From Microbacterium barkeri (GTDB lineage: Bacteria > Actinomycetota > Actinomycetes > Actinomycetales > Microbacteriaceae), in the NCBI RefSeq assembly GCF_027921765.1, contig NZ_BSEJ01000018.1, forward strand, positions 1 to 64,000: DNA of 64,000 nt, given 5' to 3'. The notes under the pieces are model-generated. The model was not told where the DNA came from, ran no database searches, and was given only the letters and a program-made list of their open reading frames with translations. Positions 55,098 to 64,000 of this stretch are shown one piece after another. The position numbers and the translations under genes are program-made. Position 1 is the stretch's first letter. Each line of letters begins with the position of its first letter.

Positions 55098-55170
55098 GAG
55101 GCGTACACGGCTGGCGCTGGCATCGACGCGAGGGAGCAGGGATGTCCGGATGGGCTCGGAGGAGCAGGCG

Positions 55171-56157
<987 letters not shown>

Positions 56158-56161
56158 TCGG

Positions 56162-56794
56162 ATGGCGTTCGACATCGCAGCGCTCGGACGCTGGGTCGCG
56201 CTCTTCCGCGATCGCGTCTCCGACGAGCAGGAGCGGCTGACGGCGCTCGACTCCGCGATCGGCGACGCCGACCACGGTGCGAACATGGCGCGCGGCACCG
56301 CGGCGGCCGTCGCGAAGCTCGAGTCGGCGACGCCCACGACCGTCGGCGAGTTCGGGAAGGCGGTGGGGATGGCGCTCGTCTCGACCGTGGGCGGTGCGAG
56401 CGGCCCGCTGTACGGCACCTTCTTCCTGCGCTTCGGCGCGAGCGGCGGCGACGGCGCCGAGCTGGATGGCCCCGCGCTCGCCGCCGCGCTGCGCGCGGGC
56501 CTCGAGGGCGTCGTGTCACGCGGCAAGGCGGAGCCGGGCGACAAGACGATGATCGACGCGATGACCCCGGCGGTCGACGCGTTCGAGGCGGGCGCATCCG
56601 ACCTCGTCTCCGCCGCACGCTCTGCCGCTCGGGCTGCGCGCGCGGGAAGCGACGCGACCGAGCCGCTCGTCGCACGCAAGGGACGCGCGAGCTATCTCGG
56701 CGAACGCAGCGCGGGGCACCTCGACCCCGGTTCGGTCTCGACCGCCCTCCTGTTCGAGGCGCTCGCCGCGGCGGCCGAGGAGGTCTCGGCATGA
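56162..56794 (+). CDS. dhaL: Dihydroxyacetone kinase ADP-binding subunit DhaL
   Basis: 210 residues, helical barrel that holds ADP as a coenzyme. The Mg-binding Asp cluster is LDSAIGDADHGANMARG (about residues 29-45). GGASGPLYGTFFLRF and KGRASYLGERSAGHLDPG are the other family marks. It starts 4 nt after dhaK and overlaps dhaM by 4 nt. Confidence 0.95.
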   Translation: MAFDIAALGRWVALFRDRVSDEQERLTALDSAIGDADHGANMARGTAAAVAKLESATPTTVGEFGKAVGMALVSTVGGASGPLYGTFFLRFGASGGDGAELDGPALAAALRAGLEGVVSRGKAEPGDKTMIDAMTPAVDAFEAGASDLVSAARSAARAARAGSDATEPLVARKGRASYLGERSAGHLDPGSVSTALLFEALAAAAEEVSA

Positions 56795-57495
56795 TCGGCT
56801 TCGTCGTGGTCTCGCACAGCGTCGCCCTCGCGGAGGCGGCTGTCGCGCTCGCGAGCGAGATGGCCGGCCCAGTGGCGCCTCGGATCGCCGTCGCGGCCGG
56901 AACGGCGGAGGGCGGGATGGGCACGGATGCCGCGCTCATCGCGCGGGCGATCGAGTCGGTCGCCTCGCCCGACGGCACCCTCGTCTTCACGGACCTCGGA
57001 TCGGCCATCCTCAGCGCCGAGCTCGCCTTCGATCTCGCGGACGCCGCCGAGGGGCCGGTGCGCCTCGCTGCGGCTCCGTTCGTGGAGGGCCTCGTGGCCG
57101 CGGTGGCGCGAGCCGGCGCGGGCGGCGACCTCGTCGAGGTCGAGCGCGAGGCGCGCCGCGCCCTCGACGCCAAGCTGCGGCATCTCGGCGTGGAGGGCGA
57201 GTCCGTCCCCGTTGAGGAGAAGCCCACGGGGCGCTCGGAGTCGTTCCTGCTGACGAACGAGATCGGGCTCCATGCACGGCCGGCGGCCGCGCTCGCGGGC
57301 GCCCTGCGCGGGCTCGACGCGGTCGTCCGGATCGGCACCGCCACGAAGCCCGCCGTCGACGGGCGCAGCCTCGTCGGACTCATGGCGCTCGGCGCCCGCA
57401 AGGGCGACACGATCGATGTGACCGCCGACGGGCCCGACGCGGAGCGCGCGATCTCGGCCATCCGCGACCTCGTCGCGTCGGGCTTCGGCGAGTAG
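56791..57495 (+). CDS. dhaM: DhaM: EIIA-like phosphotransferase subunit fused to HPr
   Basis: 234 residues. The N-terminal mannose-type EIIA domain has its phospho-His at position 9 (VVVSHSVALAE) and GTLVFTDLGSAILSAE. The C-terminal HPr domain (about 148-234) has its phospho-His near 161 in NEIGLHARPAAALA and the Ser site in VDGRSLVGLMALGA. Unlike E. coli DhaM there is no EI-like domain, so EI must be supplied from elsewhere. It rephosphorylates DhaL-bound ADP. Confidence 0.93.
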   Translation: MIGFVVVSHSVALAEAAVALASEMAGPVAPRIAVAAGTAEGGMGTDAALIARAIESVASPDGTLVFTDLGSAILSAELAFDLADAAEGPVRLAAAPFVEGLVAAVARAGAGGDLVEVEREARRALDAKLRHLGVEGESVPVEEKPTGRSESFLLTNEIGLHARPAAALAGALRGLDAVVRIGTATKPAVDGRSLVGLMALGARKGDTIDVTADGPDAERAISAIRDLVASGFGE

Positions 57496-57502
57496 GCGCG
57501 CC

Positions 57503-58555
57503 GTGGCCTCCGAGCGCGTCACGCTCACGATCCCCGGACCGGATGGCGACCGCGAGGTGAGCCTGTCGAGCCCGGGGCGCGTCGTGTGGCCCGAGGCCGG
57601 GGTGACCAAGCGCGACCTCGCGGAGTACCTCATCGCGGTGTCGGGCCCGTTCCTCGCGCACAGCGGCCATCGGCCCGTGTCGCTCGAGCGCTTCCCCGGG
57701 GCCGTCGACGGCGAGAGCTTCTTCTCGAAGAACCCGCCCAAGGGCGCACCCGCCTACGTCGAGTCGGTGCCCGTGACGTACAACAGCGGCAGGCGCCATC
57801 CGCAGCTCGTCCTCACCGAGCCGGCGTCGGCCGTGTGGGCCGCGCAGATGAACACCGTCGTGTTCCACCCGTGGGCGTCTCTTGCAAGCGACGCCGACCG
57901 TCCCGTCGAGCTGCGAATCGACCTCGACCCGCAGCCGGGCACCGACTTCGCCGACGTCGTCTTCGCGGCGCACGCGATGCGCGAGGTGCTCGACGAAGCC
58001 GGCCTCACGTCGTGGATCAAGACGAGCGGCAGCCGCGGCATCCACCTCTTCTGCCCCATCGAGCCGCGGTGGGAGTTCCTCGAGGTGCGCCACGCGGTGA
58101 TCGCCGCGGGGCGCGAGCTCGAGCGGCGCCATCCGTCGCGCGTGACGATGAGCTGGTGGAAGGAGGAGCGCGGGGAGCGCGTCTTCATCGACTTCAACCA
58201 GGCCAACCGCGACCGCACGATGGCGGGCGCCTACAGCCCGCGGGCGCTCCCGCAGGCGACCGTGTCGACGCCGCTCTCCTGGGACGAGCTCGACGACGTC
58301 GATCCGCTCGCGCTCACCGTGCGCACCGTGCCCCGGCGCCTCGAGGAGGTCGGCGACCCGTGGGCCGCGTTCGGCGATGCGCCCGCCCGCATCGACACGC
58401 TCCTCGAGTGGTGGGAGCGCGACCTCGCCGACGGCCTCGGCGAGCTGCCGTTCCCGCCCGACTTCCCGAAGATGCCCGGCGAGCCGCCGCGCGTGCAGCC
58501 CTCGAAGAAGGTCGCCGAGCACTGGGACGCGCAGGGCAACCGCGTCGACGACTGA
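57503..58555 (+). CDS. Stand-alone LigD-type DNA primase/polymerase
   Basis: 350 residues, an archaeo-eukaryotic primase fold of the LigD polymerase family. The catalytic metal motif is LRIDLDPQPGTDFAD (DLD near residue 140), followed by IKTSGSRGIHLFCPIEP and FIDFNQANRDRTMAGAYSPR with the third Asp. In end-joining bacteria this domain adds nucleotides at breaks with Ku and ligase. Here neither Ku nor ligase is adjacent. It starts with a GTG 7 nt after dhaM, so it may ride on the dha transcript. Confidence 0.9.
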   Translation: MASERVTLTIPGPDGDREVSLSSPGRVVWPEAGVTKRDLAEYLIAVSGPFLAHSGHRPVSLERFPGAVDGESFFSKNPPKGAPAYVESVPVTYNSGRRHPQLVLTEPASAVWAAQMNTVVFHPWASLASDADRPVELRIDLDPQPGTDFADVVFAAHAMREVLDEAGLTSWIKTSGSRGIHLFCPIEPRWEFLEVRHAVIAAGRELERRHPSRVTMSWWKEERGERVFIDFNQANRDRTMAGAYSPRALPQATVSTPLSWDELDDVDPLALTVRTVPRRLEEVGDPWAAFGDAPARIDTLLEWWERDLADGLGELPFPPDFPKMPGEPPRVQPSKKVAEHWDAQGNRVDD

Positions 58556-58557
58556 AT

Positions 58558-58600
58558 GCAGCGAGCCGCCCCCGGGATGATCCCGGGGGCGGCTCGCTGC
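58558..58600. terminator. Strong hairpin terminator after the LigD-type gene
   Basis: Two 20-nt exact complementary arms (gcagcgagccgcccccggga) around a TGA loop, 3 nt after the LigD-type stop. The right arm ends in the ggggcggctcgctgc that also recurs in the repeat array next to it. Confidence 0.85.
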
Positions 58601-58733
58601 GTTTCGACTCGCTGCGTTTCGACTCGCTGCGTTTCGACTCGCTGCGCTCGCTCAACGACCGGGGGCGGCTCGCTGCGTTTCGACTCGCTGCGTTTCGACT
58701 CGCTGCGCTCGCTCAACGACCGGAGGCGGCTCG
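58597..58733. repeat. REP-like compound tandem repeat array
   Basis: Unit A, ctgcgtttcgactcg (15 bp), occurs three times, then a 31-bp unit B (ctgcgctcgctcaacgaccg followed by the terminator-arm motif ggcggctcg). Unit A occurs twice more, then a second B with one base changed. The order is AAABAAB. The array lies between the convergent LigD-type and sucD genes and carries no long open frame of its own. Similar short elements are dispersed at gene ends in Microbacteriaceae genomes. Confidence 0.8.
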
Positions 58734-58749
58734 CTGCGCTCGCTGAGTC

Positions 58750-59652
58750 TTAGAGGGACTCGATGATCTCGCGCATGAGGGCGGCCGTCTCGCTCGGGGT
58801 CTTCCCGACCTTGACGCCGGCGGCCTCGAGGGCCTCCTTCTTCGCCTGCGCGGTGCCGGCCGAGCCGGACACGATCGCGCCCGCGTGGCCCATCGTCTTG
58901 CCCTCGGGGGCGGTGAAGCCCGCGACGTAGCCGACGACCGGCTTCGTGACGTTCGCCTTGATGAACTCGGCCGCGCGCTCCTCGGCGTCGCCGCCGATCT
59001 CGCCGATCATGACGATCGCCTTCGTCTCGGGGTCGGCCTCGAACGCCTCGAGGGCGTCGATGTGCGTCGTGCCGATGACGGGGTCGCCGCCGATGCCGAT
59101 GGCCGTCGAGAAGCCGAGGTCGCGCAGCTCGAACATCATCTGGTAGGTCAGCGTGCCCGACTTCGAGACGAGGCCGATCGGGCCCTTGCCCGTGATGTTC
59201 GCGGGCGTGATGCCGACGAGCGACTCGCCCGGCGTGATGATGCCGGGGCAGTTCGGGCCGATGATGCGGGTCTTGTTGCCCTTCTCGATCGCGTACGCCC
59301 ACGCCTCCGCGGTGTCGCCGACGGGCACGCCCTCGGTGATCACGACGAGGAGGGGGATCTCGGCGTCGATGGCCTCGACCATGGCGTCCTTCGTGAACGC
59401 GGGCGGCACGAACGCGATCGACACGTCGGCGCCGGTCTTCTCGATCGCCTCGGCGACCGATCCGAAGACGGGGAGCTCGACCTCGCCCTCGCCGGGCTTC
59501 TCGTGCGTGACGGTGGTGCCTGCCTTGCGGGCGTTCACGCCGCCGACGATGTTCGTGCCGGCCTTGAGCATGAGGGCGGTGTGCTTGGTGCCCTCGCCGC
59601 CCGTGATGCCCTGGACGATGACCTTGGAGTCCTTGTTGAGGTAGATCGACAT
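58750..59652 (-). CDS. sucD: Succinyl-CoA synthetase alpha subunit
   Basis: 300 residues. N-terminal CoA-binding fold ([19 protein letters not shown]) and phospho-His in [15 protein letters not shown] near residue 256. [14 protein letters not shown] is the CoA-ligase signature. It is paired with sucC 21 bp upstream and makes ATP/GTP in the TCA cycle. Confidence 0.97.
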   Translation of the reverse strand: MSIYLNKDSKVIVQGITGGEGTKHTALMLKAGTNIVGGVNARKAGTTVTHEKPGEGEVELPVFGSVAEAIEKTGADVSIAFVPPAFTKDAMVEAIDAEIPLLVVITEGVPVGDTAEAWAYAIEKGNKTRIIGPNCPGIITPGESLVGITPANITGKGPIGLVSKSGTLTYQMMFELRDLGFSTAIGIGGDPVIGTTHIDALEAFEADPETKAIVMIGEIGGDAEERAAEFIKANVTKPVVGYVAGFTAPEGKTMGHAGAIVSGSAGTAQAKKEALEAAGVKVGKTPSETAALMREIIESL

Positions 59653-59673
59653 GTCTCTAGTCCCTTTCCCGGC

Positions 59674-60840
59674 TCAGGCGTTCGCCAGCTCGGCGGCCTT
59701 GTCGGCGCCCTCGTCCATGCCGGCCGCGAGCGTGACCAGCGGGTGGTTGGCCCCCTGCAGGATCGCGCGGCCCTCTTCGACCTGGTTGCCGTCGAGGCGC
59801 ACCACGAGCGGCTTGGTGGCGTGGTCCCCGAGGATCTCGAGGGCCTTCACGATGCCCTCCGCCACGGCGACGCACGACGTGATGCCGCCGAAGACGTTGA
59901 CGAAGACGCTCTTGACCTGCTCGTCGCCGAGGATGACGTCGAGGCCGTTGGCCATGACCTGCGCGTTCGCGCCGCCGCCGATGTCGAGGAAGTTGGCGGG
60001 CTTCACGCCGCCGTGCTTCTCGCCCGCGTACGCGACGACGTCGAGCGTCGACATGACGAGGCCCGCGCCGTTGCCGATGATGCCGACCTGGCCGTCGAGC
60101 TTGACGTAGTTGAGGCCGTTGGCCTTGGCCTTCGCCTCGAGCGGGTCGGCCGCCTCCTTGTCCTCGAGCTCCTCGTGCTCGGGGTGGCGCACCTCGCTCG
60201 CGTTGTCGTCGAGCGAGACCTTGCCGTCGAGGGCGACGATGTCGCCGGCGCCGGTGAGCACGAGCGGGTTCACCTCGACGAGCGTCGCACCCTCGGTCTT
60301 GTAGACCTCGTAGAGCTTGACGAACACGTCGGCGACCTTCTCGACGAGCTCCTCGTCCCAGCCGCCCGCGCGGGCGATCTCGACGGCCTTCTCCTTGTCG
60401 ATACCGCGCAGCGGGTTCACCTCGACGCGCGCGAGCGCCTCGGGCTTCTCGACGGCGAGCTGCTCGATCTCCATGCCGCCCTCGACGCTCGCGAGCGACA
60501 GGTAGGAGCGGTTGGCGCGGTCGAGGAGGACCGAGAAGTAGAACTCGCGCGCGATGTCGGCGCCCTGCGCGACCATCACGCGCTTGACGATGTGGCCCTT
60601 GATGTCGAGGCCGAGGATGGCCTTCGCGGCCTCGTATGCCTCGTCGGGGGTCTTCGCGACCTTGACGCCGCCGGCCTTCCCGCGCCCGCCGGTCTTGACC
60701 TGGGCCTTGACCACCACGACGCCGCCGATCTTCTCGGCTGCCGCCTTCACCTCCTCGGGGGTGTCCGCGACGATGCCGGCGAGCACCGGCACCTCGTACT
60801 TCTCAAAAAGGTCTCGAGCCTGGTACTCGTACAGATCCAC
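59674..60840 (-). CDS. sucC: Succinyl-CoA synthetase beta subunit
   Basis: 388 residues, ATP-grasp domain ([38 protein letters not shown]) and a C-terminal ligase domain ([35 protein letters not shown]). The GTG start at 60840 has AAGGAA 7 nt upstream. First gene of sucCD. Confidence 0.97.
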   Translation of the reverse strand: MDLYEYQARDLFEKYEVPVLAGIVADTPEEVKAAAEKIGGVVVVKAQVKTGGRGKAGGVKVAKTPDEAYEAAKAILGLDIKGHIVKRVMVAQGADIAREFYFSVLLDRANRSYLSLASVEGGMEIEQLAVEKPEALARVEVNPLRGIDKEKAVEIARAGGWDEELVEKVADVFVKLYEVYKTEGATLVEVNPLVLTGAGDIVALDGKVSLDDNASEVRHPEHEELEDKEAADPLEAKAKANGLNYVKLDGQVGIIGNGAGLVMSTLDVVAYAGEKHGGVKPANFLDIGGGANAQVMANGLDVILGDEQVKSVFVNVFGGITSCVAVAEGIVKALEILGDHATKPLVVRLDGNQVEEGRAILQGANHPLVTLAAGMDEGADKAAELANA

Positions 60841-60885
60841 GTTGCATTCCTTCGATGGGGCCACGGGACAAGACGCGTGGAAACG

Positions 60886-60899
60886 TCTCGACGTCGAGA
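60886..60899. promoter_or_regulatory. 14-bp palindrome upstream of sucC
   Basis: TCTCGACGTCGAGA is a perfect palindrome 46 bp before the sucC start, with GAGATCTC abutting it. It is a good operator candidate for the sucCD promoter; no regulator is known from this window. Confidence 0.4.
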
Positions 60900-60985
60900 G
60901 ATCTCGACCGATGCTCAAGCCTACTACCGCGCGGTGACCGCGCCCTGCGGGCCTCCCGGTGAGCGGCGCGAGCGGGCATGAAGAA

Positions 60986-61012
60986 GGCGGCCCCGGATCA
61001 TCCGGAGCCGCC
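60986..61012 (-). terminator. Terminator of the 50-residue membrane protein gene
   Basis: Stem of 13 bp with one mismatch (GGCGG...CCGCC) and on the minus strand a following TTCTT, 22 bp after the stop at 61035. Confidence 0.75.
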
Positions 61013-61034
61013 TGCACGCGGAGGGAGGGCGGTG

Positions 61035-61187
61035 CTACCTCGCCTTGGTGTGCATGGGCAGGGCCATGGCGAGGCACACGAGCAGGATGCCCGCCGCGAA
61101 CACCAGGGCCTGGAACGCCGGCACCATGAAGGCGACGCCGAACAGCGCCAGCCCGCCGAGGAAGAGAACCAAAGCGACGATGAACAT
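61035..61187 (-). CDS. Small membrane protein of unknown function
   Basis: 50 residues, [20 protein letters not shown] onward, with two hydrophobic stretches (2-22 and 25-43) and a basic end (HTKAR). AAAAAGGAGCAG just before the ATG is one of the strongest Shine-Dalgarno sites in the window, and a hairpin terminator follows, so this is a real gene. No family is recognised. Confidence 0.75.
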   Translation of the reverse strand: MFIVALVLFLGGLALFGVAFMVPAFQALVFAAGILLVCLAMALPMHTKAR

Positions 61188-61245
61188 CTCTGCTCCTTTT
61201 TGAAGACTTCCTCCAGCTTAGATGATCCCGGGCGGGGCCCCTGCC

Positions 61246-61251
61246 TAGCCT
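61246..61251 (+). promoter_or_regulatory. -10 box of leaderless acyl-CoA dehydrogenase gene
   Basis: TAGCCT, exactly 6 nt before the ATG at 61258. No Shine-Dalgarno. Confidence 0.6.
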
Positions 61252-61257
61252 GTCGCC

Positions 61258-62487
61258 ATGGCAACGGAGCTCCTCCCCGGCGAGAAGGTGTCGACGTACG
61301 ACGTCGCGAAGGTTCTGGACATCGACTACTACGCGGTGTTCTCGGATGTCTCGGGCGAAGACCGCGAGGTCTGGTCCCGCGCGCGCGAGATCGGGGAGCG
61401 CCTCGCTCCCCGCATGCGCGAGGCGTGGGAGCGCGCGGAGTATCCGCTCGAGGTCCTGCCTGAGCTGGGAGCCGCCGGCCTCTACGCGGACGGCATCGAT
61501 CATCCGGCCATCCCCCGCCTGTCGCCGCTGGCCGCGGGGCTGGTCAACATGGAGATGTCTCGGCACGACGGCTCGCTCGGAACGATCCTCGCCGTCCAGG
61601 GCGGGCTCGCCCTCCGCACGCTCGCGCTGTTCGGCAGCGAGGCGCAGCAGGAGCGCTGGCTCGGGCTGCTGCAGACGGGCGAGGTGCTCGGCTCCTTCGC
61701 GCTGACGGAGCCCGATCACGGATCGGATTCGACGTCGCTCGAGACCGTCGCGCGTCGAGACGGCGACGGGTGGGTGCTGCGCGGCGCCAAGAAGTGGATC
61801 GGCAACGGCGCATCGGGCGGCATCACATTCGTCTGGGCGCGCGTGGATGACGAAGGCGACCCCGACCATGGCGCCGTCCGGTGCTTCCTCGTGGAGCAGG
61901 ACGCGCCGGGCTATGCGGCCGACGTCATCGCGGGCAAGGTCGCGCTGCGCGCCATCCATCAGGCCCACATCCGCCTCGACGACGTGCGAGTGCCGGCCGA
62001 CGCCGTGCTCCCGGGCGCGCACTCGTTCAAGGACGCGACGACGGTGCTCTTCGCGACCCGCTCGGGGGTCGCCTGGTCGGCGCTCGGGCACGCGACGGCC
62101 TGCTTCGAGGCCGCCCTCTCGTACGCGACGCAGCGCGAGCAGTTCGGCCGCCCGCTCGCGCGCTTCCAGATGGTGCAGGAGCGCCTGACGCAGATGCTCG
62201 CCCAGCTCACGTCGATGCAGCTGTTCCTGCGCCGCCTCGCCGACCTCGAGGCGGCCGGCGGCATGCGCGCGACGCAGGCGTCGCTCGCGAAGTACCACTG
62301 CACGCGGACGGCGCGCGATGTCGCCCGGACCGCGCGCGACATGCTCGGCGGGAACGGCATCCTCCTCGAGAACGTCGTCATGCAGCATCTCGCGGACATC
62401 GAGGCGATCCACACCTACGAGGGCACCGAGAGCGTCCAGGCGCTGCTGCTCGGCCGCGACCTCACCGGGATGAGCGCGTTCGTCTGA
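61258..62487 (+). CDS. Acyl-CoA dehydrogenase (glutaryl-CoA dehydrogenase-like)
   Basis: 409 residues with FAD-site motifs [17 protein letters not shown] and KKWIGNG, the Arg/Gln segment [19 protein letters not shown] and the catalytic Glu in [17 protein letters not shown] near residue 393. The pattern is closest to the glutaryl-CoA/short-branched subgroup; the chain specificity is uncertain. It is apparently a single-gene unit with a leaderless start. Confidence 0.92.
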   Translation: MATELLPGEKVSTYDVAKVLDIDYYAVFSDVSGEDREVWSRAREIGERLAPRMREAWERAEYPLEVLPELGAAGLYADGIDHPAIPRLSPLAAGLVNMEMSRHDGSLGTILAVQGGLALRTLALFGSEAQQERWLGLLQTGEVLGSFALTEPDHGSDSTSLETVARRDGDGWVLRGAKKWIGNGASGGITFVWARVDDEGDPDHGAVRCFLVEQDAPGYAADVIAGKVALRAIHQAHIRLDDVRVPADAVLPGAHSFKDATTVLFATRSGVAWSALGHATACFEAALSYATQREQFGRPLARFQMVQERLTQMLAQLTSMQLFLRRLADLEAAGGMRATQASLAKYHCTRTARDVARTARDMLGGNGILLENVVMQHLADIEAIHTYEGTESVQALLLGRDLTGMSAFV

Positions 62488-62518
62488 CCTCGGCGGCCCG
62501 GCCGTCGCGGGCCCCTGG

Positions 62519-62524
62519 CAGGAT
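62519..62524 (+). promoter_or_regulatory. -10-like box before the phytoene-dehydrogenase-like gene
   Basis: CAGGAT, exactly 6 nt before the ATG at 62531. It departs from TANNNT at the first base. Confidence 0.4.
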
Positions 62525-62530
62525 GGGCCT

Positions 62531-63988
62531 ATGACGACTCGGCGCGCGACGGTGGTGGGCAGCGGACCGAACGGGCTCTCCGCCGCGGTGGCGCTCGCGC
62601 GGGCCGGCTTCGACGTCACCGTGATCGAGGCGCACTCCGGGATCGGCGGCGGAACCCGCACGGCCGAGCTCACGCTCCCGGGGTTCCGTCACGACGTGTG
62701 CTCTGCCGTGCATCCGGCCGCGTTCACCTCGCTTTTCTTCGACGCGTTCGGCATGCGCGAGAAGGTCGGATGGCTCGTTCCCGACGCGTCGTACGCGCAT
62801 CCGCTCGACGGCGGCCGCGCCGCGATCGCCTGGCGCGACATCGCGCGGACCGCCGACGGGCTCGGGGTCGACCGCCGGGCGTGGAACGCGATGCTCCGCC
62901 CGCTCGCGCGCCACATCGACGCGGTCGCCGACGTGACCGGCAATCAGATGCTGCGCGTGCCGCGCCATCCGGTCACCTTCGTGCGCTTCGGACTCAGGGC
63001 GCTCGAGCTCGGCTCACCGCTCGGCCGGCACTCGTTCCGCAGCGAGGAGGCGCACGCGCTCCTCACGGGCGTGATCGCGCACGCGAACACCGCTCTGCCC
63101 TCGGTCGCCGCGTCGGCCGCAGGGCTGCTGCTCGCCTCCCAGGCGCATGCCGGGGGCTGGGGATTCCCCGTCGGCGGCGCCCAGGCCATCCCCGACGCCC
63201 TCGCGGAGGACCTGCGCGCGCACGGCGGCCGGATCGAGACGGGTCACCGGGTCGACGATCTGTCCGCGCTCGACTGGGGCGACCCGGCGCGCGGCGACGT
63301 CCTCGTCCTCGACACCTCGCCGCGTCTCGCGCTCACGCATCCCGACGCGCACGGCTCCTGGGCCGCGGCCATCCGCCGATTCCGGTACGGGCCGGGGGCC
63401 TCGAAGGTCGACTTCGCGCTCGACGGGCCCGTGCCGTGGGCGCACCCCGATGTGCACCTCTCCCCCACCGTGCACATCGGCGGAACCCGCGCCGAGATCG
63501 AGGCGGGCGAGAACGCCGTCGCCCGCGGGCGCGTGCCCGAGCGGCCGTTCGTGCTCGCCGCCCAGCCGTCCATCCTGGACCCCACGCGCGCTCCGAAGGG
63601 CAAGAGCGTGCTGTGGACGTACATCCACGTGCCGCCGGGGTCGAGCGTCGACGCGACCGAGACGGTGACGCGGCAGATCGAGCGCTTCGCACCCGGCTTC
63701 CGCGACCGCATCCTCGCGTCGCACGCCACGACCGCCACCGAGTTCGCCGTGTACAACCCGTCGGCCGTGGGCGGCGACTTCGCCGGCGGCGCCGTGACCT
63801 TCCGGCAGCTGATCGGCCGCCCCGTCCTCTCCACCTCGCCGTGGCGCACCCCGATGAAGGGCGTCTACCTCGCGTCGGCGTCGACCCCGCCCGGCCCGGG
63901 CGTGCACGGGATGGCCGGCTGGTTCGCCGCGCGTCTCGCGATCGCCGATGCGACGGGTGAGCGCGTCGAGCTCGAGGACCTGTTCTAG
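62531..63988 (+). CDS. Phytoene-dehydrogenase-like FAD oxidoreductase (PYROXD2-like)
   Basis: 485 residues. The N-terminal FAD loop is [28 protein letters not shown] (in parts). [24 protein letters not shown] and the C-terminal [20 protein letters not shown] close the FAD site. It belongs to the amine-oxidase/phytoene-desaturase superfamily, closest to PYROXD2-type proteins rather than carotenoid desaturases. Substrate unknown. No carotenoid genes are in the window. Confidence 0.88.
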   Translation: MTTRRATVVGSGPNGLSAAVALARAGFDVTVIEAHSGIGGGTRTAELTLPGFRHDVCSAVHPAAFTSLFFDAFGMREKVGWLVPDASYAHPLDGGRAAIAWRDIARTADGLGVDRRAWNAMLRPLARHIDAVADVTGNQMLRVPRHPVTFVRFGLRALELGSPLGRHSFRSEEAHALLTGVIAHANTALPSVAASAAGLLLASQAHAGGWGFPVGGAQAIPDALAEDLRAHGGRIETGHRVDDLSALDWGDPARGDVLVLDTSPRLALTHPDAHGSWAAAIRRFRYGPGASKVDFALDGPVPWAHPDVHLSPTVHIGGTRAEIEAGENAVARGRVPERPFVLAAQPSILDPTRAPKGKSVLWTYIHVPPGSSVDATETVTRQIERFAPGFRDRILASHATTATEFAVYNPSAVGGDFAGGAVTFRQLIGRPVLSTSPWRTPMKGVYLASASTPPGPGVHGMAGWFAARLAIADATGERVELEDLF

Positions 63989-64000
63989 GACGGGCCGCTC

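Noticed and set aside
58597..58733. CRISPR-like regular repeats
   Set aside because: Units abut directly with no unique spacers, and no cas genes are nearby.
62531..63988. Carotenoid biosynthesis (phytoene desaturase)
   Set aside because: The sequence fits PYROXD2-type oxidoreductases and no other carotenoid gene is present.

Overview
The window is a continuous piece of chromosome from a very high-GC actinobacterium, most likely a Microbacteriaceae member close to Microbacterium. The reasons are the extreme GC codon bias, the many GTG starts, the actinobacterial glgC/glgA pair, the MoxR-DUF58-transglutaminase operon, a deazaflavin (F420)-type nitroreductase-family protein, and a sucC-sucD...DUF6350-purN-purH neighbourhood. 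I see no insertion sequence, prophage, integrase, CRISPR array or plasmid function. No gene-free stretch exceeds about 230 bases.

Layout. 1-1290: 5' part of dnaX (cut by the window edge). 1344-6053: asparagine use, with permease and asparaginase on one strand, aspartase on the other, and a GntR/FCD regulator. 6118-9436: GH65 disaccharide phosphorylase and its partner beta-phosphoglucomutase. 9485-12828: ackA-pta overflow acetate pathway. 12899-12987: the SRP RNA gene, divergent from a MoxR/DUF58/transglutaminase operon (13020-17447). 17460-19997: convergent or divergent glycogen genes glgC and glgA. 20053-20140: tRNA-Ser(GGA). 20306-26517: single genes (ATPase, alpha/beta hydrolase, zinc-ribbon protein, phosphodiesterase, macro-domain protein, AhpD-like protein, Na+/H+ antiporter). 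26747-33614: desaturase, flotillin, Rieske/FAD oxidoreductase, two small acidic proteins, a YrdB-like membrane protein and a GlcD-type FAD oxidase. 33629-41857: an amino-sugar locus (ROK repressor, ABC importer, ROK kinase, nagB, cutC, divergent GH20 hexosaminidase). 41947-47803: L,D-transpeptidase, GNAT and a heterodimeric ABC exporter. 47898-50815: sulfurtransferase, Ogt and an Ada-AlkA fusion. 50946-54489: purH, purN, DUF6350. 54548-58555: an insert-like block with a DDN-family protein, dhaKLM and a LigD-type polymerase. 58558-58734: terminator plus short tandem repeats. 58750-60840: sucD-sucC. 61035-63988: small membrane protein, acyl-CoA dehydrogenase and a phytoene-dehydrogenase-like oxidoreductase.

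Together these are mainly carbon and nitrogen catabolism (asparagine to fumarate, disaccharide phosphorolysis, amino sugars, dihydroxyacetone, acetate), the succinyl-CoA step, glycogen storage, purine synthesis, alkylation repair and envelope functions. No new defence or mobile system is evident. The most informative unexplained signals are regulatory. Fourteen genes have a -10 hexamer 6-7 nt from the start codon and so are probably leaderless. Two divergent promoters have overlapping -10 boxes. An orphan inverted repeat lies before a lone ATPase, a desaturase probably starts at ATC, and a REP-like array abuts sucD.
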